Of a stretch of DNA of 48,088 nt, positions 31,933-39,618 are shown piece after piece (the stretch's first letter is position 1; every line of letters begins with the position of its first letter). The position numbers and the translations under genes are program-made. The DNA is from Deltaproteobacteria bacterium (lineage in GTDB: Bacteria > Desulfobacterota > Desulfarculia > Adiutricales > Adiutricaceae). The notes below the pieces were generated by a model. The model saw only the letters and a program-made list of their open reading frames with translations. It was not told where the DNA came from and made no database searches. The stretch spans positions 1-48,088 of the forward strand of contig JAITKK010000031.1 of NCBI GenBank assembly GCA_031278475.1, written 5' to 3'.

Positions 31933-34122
31933 CTAGTCCACGGCCAGGTTCTCGTACTCGGTCACGTTGTAGAGCTTCTTGAGCTGGTTCTCGCAGAAAC
32001 GGTTGACCTCCTCCATGGTGTGGGTGGAGGAGAACATCACCTTGAGTTTTTCGGTCGCAAGGCCCTTTTCTATCTTCTCAAGGTTGGGGACCGTGTCTAT
32101 GAGGTCGCCCACAAGGGCTATCCTCTTCACGATGAGGTAGGCCACGAGCGAGGTCTCCTGGAAGGAGGGGCCTATGTCGAACATGGACTGGTAGATGCGC
32201 ATGCCCTTGGTTATGAGCTTCGAGAAGTAGAGTATGGTGCCCAAGGGCGATAGGTGGAACTGGCCGTCGTCGGGCTCGGCCGCCTTTTCCTTGTCCTTGG
32301 TGTCGGTCTTCTTGTAGTGGGCGAGCTCCGCCAGAAGATCGGGATCGGTGACCTCGTAGCCCCGGCCCGCCCTTATCTCGGAGATGCCCTGCTCCATGTT
32401 CTTGACCGCGTCGAGCAGGAGATCTATCACGTCCTGGGTGACCTTCAGCTCCTTTTCCCGCACCTGGTCGAGCACGGTCTCCACCTCGTGGACGAATGTC
32501 CCCACGTTCGTGAAGCCGGTCATGATGAAGTTGCCCTTGATGGAGTGGAAGTGCCGGAATATGGTGTTGACCCGCCTGATGTTCTCCGGATCCTTTTCCA
32601 GCTGGAAGATCTCCTCGTTTAGGTCGTTCAGGATGTTTATTATCTCGACGTAGAACTCCTCGGCCATGGACTCGTCCATGGTCCCTTCCTGGGTCTTCTG
32701 GCCCGAGGGCTTGGCGTCCCCAGCGGCCTGGCCGTCCGAGGGCCCGCCGTCGGCGTCCCCCGCCCGCCCGGGGGCGGGCTCGGGCGGCTGGTCGTCGTCG
32801 TCCATGAGCGAGGAGTGGTCCATGAAGCTGCCGTCGGCCGCGTCGATTATCCTGCCGCTCGAGAGGGCTATGAGGTCGAAGGGATCCAGGACCATGCCCA
32901 GCTGGCTGCCGCCCAGGATGGTGGTGCCCGCCACCCCCCGCACGGAGAAGATCTCCGGAAGGGGTATGAGAACCAGCTTCTGGGGCCTTATGAACTCGGA
33001 GACCTTGAGGGCTATGCGCCCGTTTTTCGCGTCTATGATTATTACCGGCAGGTAGTCCTTGAACTCGGTGGATGCTAGTGGCGTCCCGGTTAAGAGCCCC
33101 CTCAGGTCGTGGAGCGGGACTATCGTGCCCAGGTAGGTGATGCTCTCGGTGCGCTCCATGGTGGTGTGCACGTCGCTCACGTTGAAGGACTGGGTGGCGA
33201 CCACGTTCCCTATGGGGACCGCGTAATAGCTCTCGCCCGAGCGGATGATGAGCGCGTCCGTGATGTTGACGGCGGAGAGCTGGGGGATCTTGTAGGTGAA
33301 GGTGGTGCCCCTGCCGGGGGCCGTGTCTATCAGGACCTCGCCGCCGAGGTTCTCGACGGTGCTCTTGACCACGTCCATGCCCACGCCCCTCCCGGATATC
33401 TCCGTCGCCTCGGAGGCGGTGGAAAAGCCGGGGAGCATTATGAGGTTCCAGGTCTCCTGCTTGGATATGGCGTGGGCGGCGGAGGCCGGCAGGAAGCCTT
33501 TCTCCACCGCGGTCTGGCGGATCCTCTGCTCGTCCAGGCCGTGCCCGTCGTCGGCCACGGAGACGTAGGTGAAGCCCTCCTTCTTGTAGGCGGTGAGCGT
33601 AAGCTGCCCCACGGGGGATTTCCCCGCGTGCTTGCGCTCCAAGGGGTCTTCGAGGCCGTGGTCCACGGCGTTCCTGATCTGGTGGGCCAGCGGCTCATAG
33701 AGCCTCTCGGCCACGGTCTTGTCAACCAGGGTGTCCTCGCCGACTATCTCGAAATTGACCTGGCGGCCCTTCTTCTTGGCGAGGTCGCGGACCAGGCGCC
33801 TGAAGCGCAGGAAGGTCTCCTTGATGGGCACCATGCGGATGTCCATCACCAGGTGGTGCAGGTCGGAGGAGATGCGGTTCGTGGTCAGGGCCACGTTCTT
33901 TATCATCTCCATGGAGTTCTTGTCGATGTTGACGGAGGACGTGGAGAGATGGCGCTGGAGGATGGAGATGTTGGAGGCGGAGATTATGATCTCGCCCGTC
34001 AGGCCCAGGAGCCTGTCCAGGTGGGAGATCTTGACCGCCATGCGGTCAAGCTCGGGGGGGCCCCCCTTGAGCGCCGGATCCTTGTGTTCGGCGGCGGCTT
34101 CGCCTTGGCCGTTACCACTCAT
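31933..34122 (-). CDS. CheA-family histidine kinase with permuted domain order (P3-P4-P5-P1-P2)
   Basis: Chemotaxis-type kinase of 729 residues. Order seen: P3 dimer helices (about 20-105, ISHLDRLLGLTGEIIISASN), P4 ATPase (about 110-290) with the CheA N-box HQIRNAVDHGLEDP, G1 VADDGHGLD and G2 GRGVGMDVVK, P5 CheW-like domain (about 293-435, SAVNITDALIIRSGESYYAV), an Asp/Pro/Gly-rich linker (about 440-490), a P1 HPt domain (about 495-600) with phospho-acceptor His526 in RHFHSIKGNFIMTGF, and a P2-like ferredoxin-fold domain (about 625-720, AYLIVKRIALVGDLIDTVPN). Normal CheA has P1-P2 first. All modules look intact. ATG at 34122 overlaps the cheY stop by 11 bases; an ATG at 34140 is also possible. 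No receptor, CheW, CheR or CheB gene is near. Confidence 0.9.
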   Translation of the reverse strand: MSGNGQGEAAAEHKDPALKGGPPELDRMAVKISHLDRLLGLTGEIIISASNISILQRHLSTSSVNIDKNSMEMIKNVALTTNRISSDLHHLVMDIRMVPIKETFLRFRRLVRDLAKKKGRQVNFEIVGEDTLVDKTVAERLYEPLAHQIRNAVDHGLEDPLERKHAGKSPVGQLTLTAYKKEGFTYVSVADDGHGLDEQRIRQTAVEKGFLPASAAHAISKQETWNLIMLPGFSTASEATEISGRGVGMDVVKSTVENLGGEVLIDTAPGRGTTFTYKIPQLSAVNITDALIIRSGESYYAVPIGNVVATQSFNVSDVHTTMERTESITYLGTIVPLHDLRGLLTGTPLASTEFKDYLPVIIIDAKNGRIALKVSEFIRPQKLVLIPLPEIFSVRGVAGTTILGGSQLGMVLDPFDLIALSSGRIIDAADGSFMDHSSLMDDDDQPPEPAPGRAGDADGGPSDGQAAGDAKPSGQKTQEGTMDESMAEEFYVEIINILNDLNEEIFQLEKDPENIRRVNTIFRHFHSIKGNFIMTGFTNVGTFVHEVETVLDQVREKELKVTQDVIDLLLDAVKNMEQGISEIRAGRGYEVTDPDLLAELAHYKKTDTKDKEKAAEPDDGQFHLSPLGTILYFSKLITKGMRIYQSMFDIGPSFQETSLVAYLIVKRIALVGDLIDTVPNLEKIEKGLATEKLKVMFSSTHTMEEVNRFCENQLKKLYNVTEYENLAVD

Positions 34123-34516
34123 GATTGAATACCCTCGCAAGCACGGTGCTGACCATCTCGGCGGTTGGGGGCTTTATAAGGTAATCGTCGGCCCCAAGCC
34201 TTAGGGCGCGGAAGATGTACTTGTAGTCGGCGTGGGTGGAGAGGATGACAACCGGTATGGAGCGGTACTTGGGGTTGTTCCTCAGGGCCTCCGTGAGCTC
34301 GAAGCCGTCCATCTCGGCCATGACCAGGTCGCTTATGACAAGGTCCACCGAGACCTTCGTCAGCTGGTCCAGGGCCTCGACCCCGTTAACGGCCTCGGTC
34401 ACCAGAAGCCCCATGGAGGCGAAGAGTTCCTTGATGGTCTTGCGCACCGCCTGGTAGTCGTCCACCACCAGGACGGACTTGCCGGCCCAAATCTTGCCGT
34501 CGACTTGCTTTGCCAT
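34112..34516 (-). CDS. CheY-like single-domain response regulator
   Basis: Receiver domain of 134 residues with no output domain. Acidic pair in VLVVDDYQAV, phospho-acceptor Asp in DLVISDLVMAEMDG (about residue 62), Thr/Ser in VVILSTHADYK and Lys in YLIKPPTAEM. A 14-residue hydrophilic head (MAKQVDGKIWAGKS) precedes the domain. It is the first gene of the unit and its 3' end overlaps the permuted cheA by 11 bases, so it is very likely the kinase's phosphate target. The 315 bases upstream hold a tandem array and the presumed promoter. Confidence 0.9.
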   Translation of the reverse strand: MAKQVDGKIWAGKSVLVVDDYQAVRKTIKELFASMGLLVTEAVNGVEALDQLTKVSVDLVISDLVMAEMDGFELTEALRNNPKYRSIPVVILSTHADYKYIFRALRLGADDYLIKPPTAEMVSTVLARVFNHEW

Positions 34517-34831
34517 CTGCGGGTTGCCCCCAAAGGGAAGGTTGTGCGGCCGGGCCTAAGACCGTCCGATAAAGCAGACATACCACTGGGGCTTGCCTTT
34601 GGAAAGTATATCACCTTGCCATGGGCATTTCAAACTCGGAACCCGGTTTCCCGGGCCCTGGGAGCCCCGGCTGGAGGGGACGAAGGCCGTTGGCCCGCCC
34701 GGGCGGGAGGCCCCCCAGGCAAGCGCTCCGACTTCCGAGGCTTGCCCAAAAAGGCCATAACAAGGCCATAACAAGGCCATAACAAGGCCACAACAAGGCC
34801 ATAACAAGGCCTCAGGGTGCCCTAAGGGCCC
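34517..34831. other. Upstream region of the che-like operon
   Basis: 315 bases between cpoB (same strand, upstream) and cheY. It holds the 11-bp array at 34751-34811. No T-run terminator for cpoB is visible and I cannot place a promoter with confidence; an AT-rich TATATC/AAAGTATATC patch near 34597-34612 is the best candidate. Confidence 0.4.
34751..34811. repeat. 11-bp tandem array, five and a half units
   Basis: Units AAGGCCATAAC at 34751-34761, 34762-34772 and 34773-34783, AAGGCCACAAC at 34784-34794, AAGGCCATAAC at 34795-34805 and a partial AAGGCC. It lies just after the cpoB stop (20 bases downstream on the minus strand). Confidence 0.9.
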
Positions 34832-35776
34832 CTACAGGGTCTTGAGCCGCTCCTTGGCCACCCCAGCCGAGTAGCTCTTGGGGTAGTCCCGCACGACCTT
34901 GTTGTAGAGCAGCTTCGCGGAGCTCGTGTCCCCCAGGGCCTGGAACGACAGCCCCTGCTTGAGCAGGGCGGCCGACACCAGGTTGTTCTTGGGGAAGCCG
35001 GTTATCATGTTCTGGTACTCGAGGATGGCGTCCGCGAACTTGTTCTGGAAGTAGAGCGACTCGCCTATGTAGTACTGGGCGGCGGGCGCCTGCTTGCCGG
35101 TGGGCTCGGCGCTGAGGTACTCCTTGAAGAGCACGGTGGCGTTGGTGTAGTCCTTCTTGTCGTAGAGGGCCTTGCCCCTGTCGTAGGCGCTCTCCACCGG
35201 GGCCGGGGCGGGGACCGCTGCCGGCAGGGCCCCGGAGGGCCCGGGCACTGGCTCGGGGCCGGTCTGTATCGGGCCGCCATCCTGGGGCGGCAGGGCGGCT
35301 TGGGGCTGCGGTGGCGGTGGCAGGGCCGGGGTGGCGCCAGTGGGGGCGGCCCCCGGGTCCGCTGCCAAGGGCGGGGCGACAAGGACGGGCACCCCCGCCG
35401 GGAGAGGCGGGTTGGGGTTCACCACCGTCATGTCAAGTGGCGGGAGGTTGGCGCGCTTTTCGAGCCGGTCCAGCCTCGCCGACATGTACTCCAGCTGCTG
35501 CCGCAGGGAGAGCCCGCCGATGGTCGCGGTATCCACGTTCTCGTTCAGGCGCTGGACGTTGGTGCGAAGGTTGTCCAGCTCGAGGCGCATGCCGGAGGTA
35601 CCGGCGCCGCCGCCCCCCCCGGACTGGTCCTTGAGGTTGGCCACCTCCATCTTCAGGATGTTCACCTCCCGCTCCAGGGAGGAGCTGCCGCCCAGGGCCC
35701 CGCCAGCGGCGCAGCCGGCGAGGGCAAGGGATAGCATGGCCGCCACGGTCCCTAAGAGTGTCGCTTTTGCTCTCAT
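34832..35776 (-). CDS. cpoB: CpoB/YbgF-like lipoprotein (Tol-Pal associated)
   Basis: Envelope protein of 314 residues that in the family links the Tol-Pal system to peptidoglycan synthesis during division. A lipoprotein signal ends at LALAGC (Cys about residue 22), so it is membrane-anchored, unlike soluble E. coli CpoB. A coiled coil follows (about 33-115, LEREVNILKMEVANLKDQ), then a Pro/Ala-rich linker (about 120-195) and three tetratricopeptide-like repeats (about 198-314, ESAYDRGKALYDKKDYTNAT, AAQYYIGESLYFQNKFADAI, ALLKQGLSFQALGDTSSAKL). No tol or pal genes are in the window, so the usual operon is broken. Start ATG at 35776. Confidence 0.88.
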   Translation of the reverse strand: MRAKATLLGTVAAMLSLALAGCAAGGALGGSSSLEREVNILKMEVANLKDQSGGGGGAGTSGMRLELDNLRTNVQRLNENVDTATIGGLSLRQQLEYMSARLDRLEKRANLPPLDMTVVNPNPPLPAGVPVLVAPPLAADPGAAPTGATPALPPPPQPQAALPPQDGGPIQTGPEPVPGPSGALPAAVPAPAPVESAYDRGKALYDKKDYTNATVLFKEYLSAEPTGKQAPAAQYYIGESLYFQNKFADAILEYQNMITGFPKNNLVSAALLKQGLSFQALGDTSSAKLLYNKVVRDYPKSYSAGVAKERLKTL

Positions 35777-36131
35777 GGGGTAGTCCCTTCAAACTCTACG
35801 GGGAAGATTAGCCGCCCGCGGCCCTGGGACGGGCAAGCGAGGCTGGCCGGACACTAGAATGTGGGATTTTTTTAGCACATCGGGGCATGGATTTCAACTT
35901 TCAGGGTCCCAAGGGCACTTCCGGGGCGGCCCCGGGCAAGAGGCCGGCCCGGCCCTTTTGCTTCCCCTCGGAAGGGCCTCCATATGTGGGGATATATCGA
36001 ATTTAAAGGTTTTGGCGAGAGAGGGGAAAGCCCATGCGCCCGGGAGGGCCCGGGGCTGGGCTTGGTGCGCTCGGCGGGGACGCCTGCCTGGGGAAGTTGG
36101 GGGCTTCTAGGGGCCCCAAGGCGCGAGCCCC
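35777..36131. other. Gene-free spacer upstream of cpoB
   Basis: 355 bases with no supported gene. AT-rich TTTTTTTAGCAC around 35867-35878 and 35990-36010 may belong to promoters; GC-rich inverted words (GGCCCGGGG, CCCGGGAGGGCCCGGGGC) occur near 36035-36060. No clear terminator. Confidence 0.35.
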
Positions 36132-36608
36132 CTACAGCTTGAACAGGTAGTAAAGGTAGGGCAGGCCCTCCACGTCGGACGACTTTAGCCGGTTCAGCTT
36201 CAGGGAGAAGGCGTTAAGGCGGGGTTTTGCCATCTTCAGCTCCCATTCGGTGGGAAGGATCTCGGGGCCGTAGGCATCCGTCATGACCTTGGTCACTTTC
36301 GTCGAGTTCTTGTTGACCCAGAGTATGACCATGACGGTCATCTTCACGGCGCAGTAGCGGATCCTGTCGGCCTTGACCTTGAAGTCCTTGGAGAGCTTCG
36401 TCTCCACGAAGCCCCGCTCGAAGTTATCGTCAAGGAGCAGATCGAGCAGGCTATCGTACATCTTTAGGTCCCGCTCGGCCAAAGGGGGCTGGTTCTTGAA
36501 AAATCCCTCGGGGAGCTGGTTGGCCGGGCTTTGGGCCCAGCCCGGCCCCGCCAAGGCCAGCACCAAAAAGACCGCCAAGAGGCTATTGCGAAAGATGTTG
36601 ACCGGCAT
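36132..36608 (-). CDS. Small secreted protein of unknown function
   Basis: Unrecognised protein of 158 residues. An N-terminal signal peptide is visible (MPVNIFRNSLLAVFLVLALA, cleavage probably after GWAQ, about residue 26). The mature part is mostly helical and charged, with KMYDSLLDLLLDDNFERGF and a VMVILWVNKNSTKVTKVMTDAYG stretch, ending KSSDVEGLPYLYYLFKL. One Cys (YCAVK). I chose ATG at 36608 because it puts the signal peptide at the start; the open frame continues to 36815 but that part is Cys/Gly-rich without a signal. Periplasmic location is inferred; no family recognised. It lies 355 bases from cpoB on the same strand. Confidence 0.65.
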   Translation of the reverse strand: MPVNIFRNSLLAVFLVLALAGPGWAQSPANQLPEGFFKNQPPLAERDLKMYDSLLDLLLDDNFERGFVETKLSKDFKVKADRIRYCAVKMTVMVILWVNKNSTKVTKVMTDAYGPEILPTEWELKMAKPRLNAFSLKLNRLKSSDVEGLPYLYYLFKL

Positions 36609-36929
36609 GCCTGAAAACCCCATCGTATGAAGAGCTTGGATATTTGCAAAGGACAAGCCCCGACATGCAAGCATTCCGGGCCTTGTCCCCATCCATTTGA
36701 AATATACCAAAAAGCAAACGCAAGGGCAAATTCCCGCAAATCCCAACAAGCCCCAGGAGCGGATAGTTTCAAGCCCGGCCTTGACGCGATGGCTATTTGC
36801 CACTTGTCGGGTCAAGCCGCTTGGGTGCTTTTGTACGGTTGAGTCCCATCTGGGGTGCGTTTGGGGTTTATTTGGGTTCGTTCGGAGGCATTGTGTTGGG
36901 ATTTAACCGTATTGGATGTTTTTGATGGG

Positions 36930-36968
36930 ATCTTTTGATTGTATCTTTTGATTGGATCTTTTGATGGT
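36930..36968. repeat. 13-bp tandem array, three units
   Basis: ATCTTTTGATTGT (36930-36942), ATCTTTTGATTGG (36943-36955) and ATCTTTTGATGGT (36956-36968), in AT-rich gene-free DNA upstream of the secreted protein gene. Confidence 0.75.
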
Positions 36969-37109
36969 GTTTTGGGGATTTTGTTGGATAAAAAAAAAGG
37001 CACTTTTTGGGATTATAAGCTGTTTGGGCGCGGCAAAGGATATTTGATTAAATCTTGGGGATTTTATTGGATAAAAATAGATTGGTCATTTGATGCGAAT
37101 GCGGATTTG

Positions 37110-37175
37110 TGCCGATATTGTGCCGATATTGTGCCGATATTGCGCCGTTATTGTGCCGTTATTGTACCGATATTG
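37110..37175. repeat. 11-bp tandem array, six units
   Basis: TGCCGATATTG three times (37110-37142), then CGCCGTTATTG, TGCCGTTATTG and TACCGATATTG. The change GATATTG to GTTATTG in units 4-5 shows gradual drift along the array. Confidence 0.9.
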
Positions 37176-37635
37176 AGCCTAATTATCCCCTATCGGGCCG
37201 TATTAGGCAATTATGCGTTTTGGCGGTTATTGGCAGGTATTGCGGTTATTGGCGGGAACTTTTGATGTTTTTGCGTATTGGCATTGTCTCAGGTTTAGGA
37301 TCCCGTTTTGGCAAAGCCATGGACCATGGTTCCCTTGGGCCTTTTGAGAGCTTTGGCAAAAGCTTGCAACATGGATGCGGTAAATCTCGGGCGGCGTTTT
37401 TGGAAAAACCCGCAATCCCCCTTAATTAAAACCCCAAAGGGGGTAAGGCAAATATCAGGGAAGGCCGGCAAAGGGCAACATTGGGGTTTTTTTCCCGTTT
37501 GGGTCTCATGCTGGGCCATGGCCCATCCGATAAGTGAAAGAGGGGGCCCTCCTCGCGGGGGGAGGGATCCATGCCAGGGGTGAAATTTTGGCCCCCCAAA
37601 AGTGGCCCCCATCTTGCACTGCAAGCGTGAGGATA

Positions 37636-37665
37636 GCCACGGGCCCGTCGTTTCGGGCCCGTGGC
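37636..37665 (+). other. 12-bp leader hairpin upstream of the 37718 gene
   Basis: GCCACGGGCCCG (37636-37647) pairs with CGGGCCCGTGGC (37654-37665), loop TCGTTT; a small CCAAC-AA-GTTGG hairpin follows directly (37666-37677). No T run follows, so it is a leader RNA structure rather than a terminator. It ends 40 bases before the next start codon. Confidence 0.5.
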
Positions 37666-37717
37666 CCAACAAGTTGGCTGGAGTTGGGCGCTTAGCCCGC
37701 GAAAGGGGTTTTTTGGC

Positions 37718-38332
37718 ATGGAATCAGTAACCATCGACGGTCAGGATTTGACGGCGAACGACATAGCCGGCTCCAACCTGGAGGAGATCCTCCTCAACAT
37801 CCTGGAGCATCCCAGCACCAACGGCAGGGTGATAACCGGCGTGCTGCTGAACGGCGAGCCTTACTCCGAGGAGGTCCCCCACGCCGCCTTGGAGGTGGAC
37901 CGCGACTCCATCAAGAGCCTGGAGCTGGACACCCTCACCCTGGAGGACATGGGGCTCGCCTTCCTGAGGCAGGGGCCCGAATACCTCAACACCCTCATGG
38001 AGGCCCTGCCCAGGATAGTGGAGGCCTTCCGGATGGGAGACGAGCAGGAGGCCAACGAGTACTTCCTCAACTTCCTGGAGTCCCTGCAGCTGCTCATGAG
38101 CATGCTGGAGCAGAGCAGGCAGGTCCTGAACCTCTGGCAGGGCCAGGACGAGGAGAACGGTTCCGACTTGAGCCAGTTCCTTGACTCCATGGTGGAGGTC
38201 CTCAACACCCTCATAAGCCTCCAGGAGCAGAAGGACTGGATATTCCTGGCCGACGTCTTGGAATACGAGCTCACCGACTCCCTCAGGAGGCTGGCGGAGC
38301 TATTGCCACTTCTCGGGAAAGGGGGCCACTGA
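37718..38332 (+). CDS. Unrecognised acidic protein, possible adaptor or chaperone
   Basis: Protein of 204 residues without signal peptide or membrane helix. The first 60 residues look beta-rich (ESVTIDGQDL, GRVITGVLLNGEPYSEE, HAALEVDRDSI), followed by long acidic helices with many Glu, Leu and Met (FLRQGPEYLNTLMEALPRIV, FLESLQLLMSMLEQSRQVLN). ATG at 37718 has AAAGGGG 9 bases upstream. The next gene starts 7 bases after its stop and also encodes a small helical acidic protein; together they recall paired genes near flagellar or secretion loci in deltaproteobacteria, but I could not assign a family. Confidence 0.7.
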   Translation: MESVTIDGQDLTANDIAGSNLEEILLNILEHPSTNGRVITGVLLNGEPYSEEVPHAALEVDRDSIKSLELDTLTLEDMGLAFLRQGPEYLNTLMEALPRIVEAFRMGDEQEANEYFLNFLESLQLLMSMLEQSRQVLNLWQGQDEENGSDLSQFLDSMVEVLNTLISLQEQKDWIFLADVLEYELTDSLRRLAELLPLLGKGGH

Positions 38333-38339
38333 GGAAGCC

Positions 38340-38795
38340 ATGGACGAGCTGGAAAGACAAAACGCCTGCGAGAAGGCCTTCTGGGTCAAGACCCTGGAGC
38401 TGTCGGAGGAGTGCCTGGACCTCGACCGCCGCTTCCTGGCGGAGCTGAACGGCCTCGGCCGCAAGGACAAGGGCGGCAAGGACCCGCTTGACCCAACCCT
38501 TTGGGAGAACTTCATAGAGGCGAGGAAGAGCCTGGTGGAGTACACCACGGGCAACCTCAACCTATTGGCCCAGGACAAGTCGTCCCAGGGCAGGAACAAG
38601 GACATGCTCGCGAGGCTCGAGACCACCTTGGGCGAGGTGATGCGCCTGGAGGAGAGGCTGGCCGGCTTCCTATCTGAGAACCTCGTGGCCCTCAAGGACA
38701 CAATCGACGGCATAGCCAAGAACCAGGCCATATTCTCAGCCTACGGCCGCAACAATACCAAGCCCATGCCGGAGGCCCTGGAGACCAGGGCCTGA
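38340..38795 (+). CDS. Small helical protein, FlgN/FliT-like in form
   Basis: Unrecognised all-helical protein of 151 residues. Heptad-like helices run from ACEKAFWVKTLELSEECLDL to LARLETTLGEVMRLEERLAG, and the tail AIFSAYGRNNTKPMPEALET is polar. Length, helix pattern and a conserved-looking end (KNQAIFSAYG) resemble flagellar export chaperones such as FlgN or FliT, but that is a likeness of form only. GAGG lies 5 bases before ATG 38340. It is co-transcribed with the gene before it (7-base gap). No flagellar gene lies in the window. Confidence 0.6.
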   Translation: MDELERQNACEKAFWVKTLELSEECLDLDRRFLAELNGLGRKDKGGKDPLDPTLWENFIEARKSLVEYTTGNLNLLAQDKSSQGRNKDMLARLETTLGEVMRLEERLAGFLSENLVALKDTIDGIAKNQAIFSAYGRNNTKPMPEALETRA

Positions 38796-38850
38796 GCCGC
38801 GGGAAGCTGCCCTGCCGTGGCGTATGAAAATTCAACCTTGATTATCCTTG

Positions 38851-38910
38851 ATTATCTAAGATAATCTCAAACTATCTAAGATAATCCCAAACTATCTAAG
38901 ATTATCCCTG
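38851..38910. repeat. 20-bp tandem array with internal palindromes
   Basis: Three 20-base units (ATTATCTAAGATAATCTCAA at 38851-38870, ACTATCTAAGATAATCCCAA at 38871-38890, ACTATCTAAGATTATCCCTG at 38891-38910). Each contains TATCTAAGATA-type dyad symmetry; GATTATC-TAA-GATAATC at 38850-38866 is a perfect inverted pair. It lies between two convergent genes. Confidence 0.75.
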
Positions 38911-38949
38911 AGGCCCCTGTGGGCGCTTGAGCGCTCACAGGGGCCTCAG
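38908..38949. terminator. Hairpin at the convergent 3' ends, inside the bioM tail
   Basis: CTGAGGCCCCTGTG (38908-38921) pairs perfectly with CACAGGGGCCTCAG (38936-38949); the loop forms a further GCGC-TTGA-GCGC stem (38923-38934). The right arm codes for the last five residues of BioM. There is no T run on either side, so it would work as an RNA 3' stabiliser or a Rho-independent block of low efficiency for both converging transcripts. Confidence 0.5.
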
Positions 38950-39618
38950 CTTGTATTCGGCCAAGAGACCCGCGAGCTCTCCTTGATCGCTTGTAAGGCG
39001 GTGGCCCCTGTCCCTTGAGAGCAGGAGCCAGACGTCGGCAAAGCCCTTGACCAGGCCCGGCTCGTGGGTCGCGAGCACCACCGTCTCGCCCGCCTCCCTG
39101 AGGCTGGCGAGGGAGCCGGCCAGGGCGAGGGAGCCCTCCCAGTCGAGCCCAGAGAAGGGCTCGTCCAGGAACAGGGCCCTGGGTTTCCCGGAAAGGGCCC
39201 CGAGTATCGCGAGCCTCTTCTTCTCGCCGCCGGACAAACTGTCAACCGGCTCCTGGAGCCTCCCAAGGAAGCCCCAGCGGCTTGCGAGCCTCTCCTCTTC
39301 CCGGGCCCTCGCGTCTTTGTCGAGCCCCGCAAGCGAGAGCCCTATCTCCTCGCCCACGGTCTGGCCCAGGAGGAAGTAGTCCACGTTCTGGGGCAGGAGC
39401 CGGCACTCCCCGCCGCCCGGGAGGATTTCCAGCTTCCCGGAAGTGGGCTCCCTCAGCCCGGCGAGCAGGTCGAGGAGGGTGGACTTCCCCGAGCCGTTGG
39501 CCCCCAGCACCGCGAGCAGCGACCCCTTCCCCAGCTCGAGGGACAAACCCTCGATGACGGGGCCGCCGCCCGGGTAGGAGTAGCCGAGGCCCTCCGCCCT
39601 TATGGCGGGCTCACCCAT
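38935..39618 (-). CDS. bioM: BioM-like ECF transporter ATPase
   Basis: ABC ATPase of 227 residues of the CbiO/BioM group that powers energy-coupling-factor vitamin uptake. Walker A LGANGSGKSTLLD (about residues 34-46), Q-loop region LLPQNVDYFLLGQTVGEEI, signature SLSGGEKKRLAIL (about 133-145), Walker B ALFLDEPFSGLD and switch His in VVLATHEPGLV. ATG at 39618 overlaps the upstream bioY stop by 8 bases, so the genes are coupled; a longer frame to 39999 is the bioY gene read in another frame. The transmembrane BioN that normally joins BioM and BioY is not encoded here. Confidence 0.88.
   Translation of the reverse strand: MGEPAIRAEGLGYSYPGGGPVIEGLSLELGKGSLLAVLGANGSGKSTLLDLLAGLREPTSGKLEILPGGGECRLLPQNVDYFLLGQTVGEEIGLSLAGLDKDARAREEERLASRWGFLGRLQEPVDSLSGGEKKRLAILGALSGKPRALFLDEPFSGLDWEGSLALAGSLASLREAGETVVLATHEPGLVKGFADVWLLLSRDRGHRLTSDQGELAGLLAEYKLRPL

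Larger units (their letters stand above)
36609..37717. other. AT-rich, repeat-rich gene-free region
   Basis: About 1.1 kb with no supported gene. It holds a 13-bp array (36930-36968), an 11-bp array (37110-37175), TTATTGGCAGGTATTGCGG-type words to 37255, a GC hairpin near 37546-37566, and a 12-bp stem at 37636-37665 in the leader of the next gene. Confidence 0.45.

Noticed and set aside
38835-38910. CRISPR-like repeats at the bioM end
   Set aside because: Units are 20 bases head to tail without spacers, so it is a plain tandem array.
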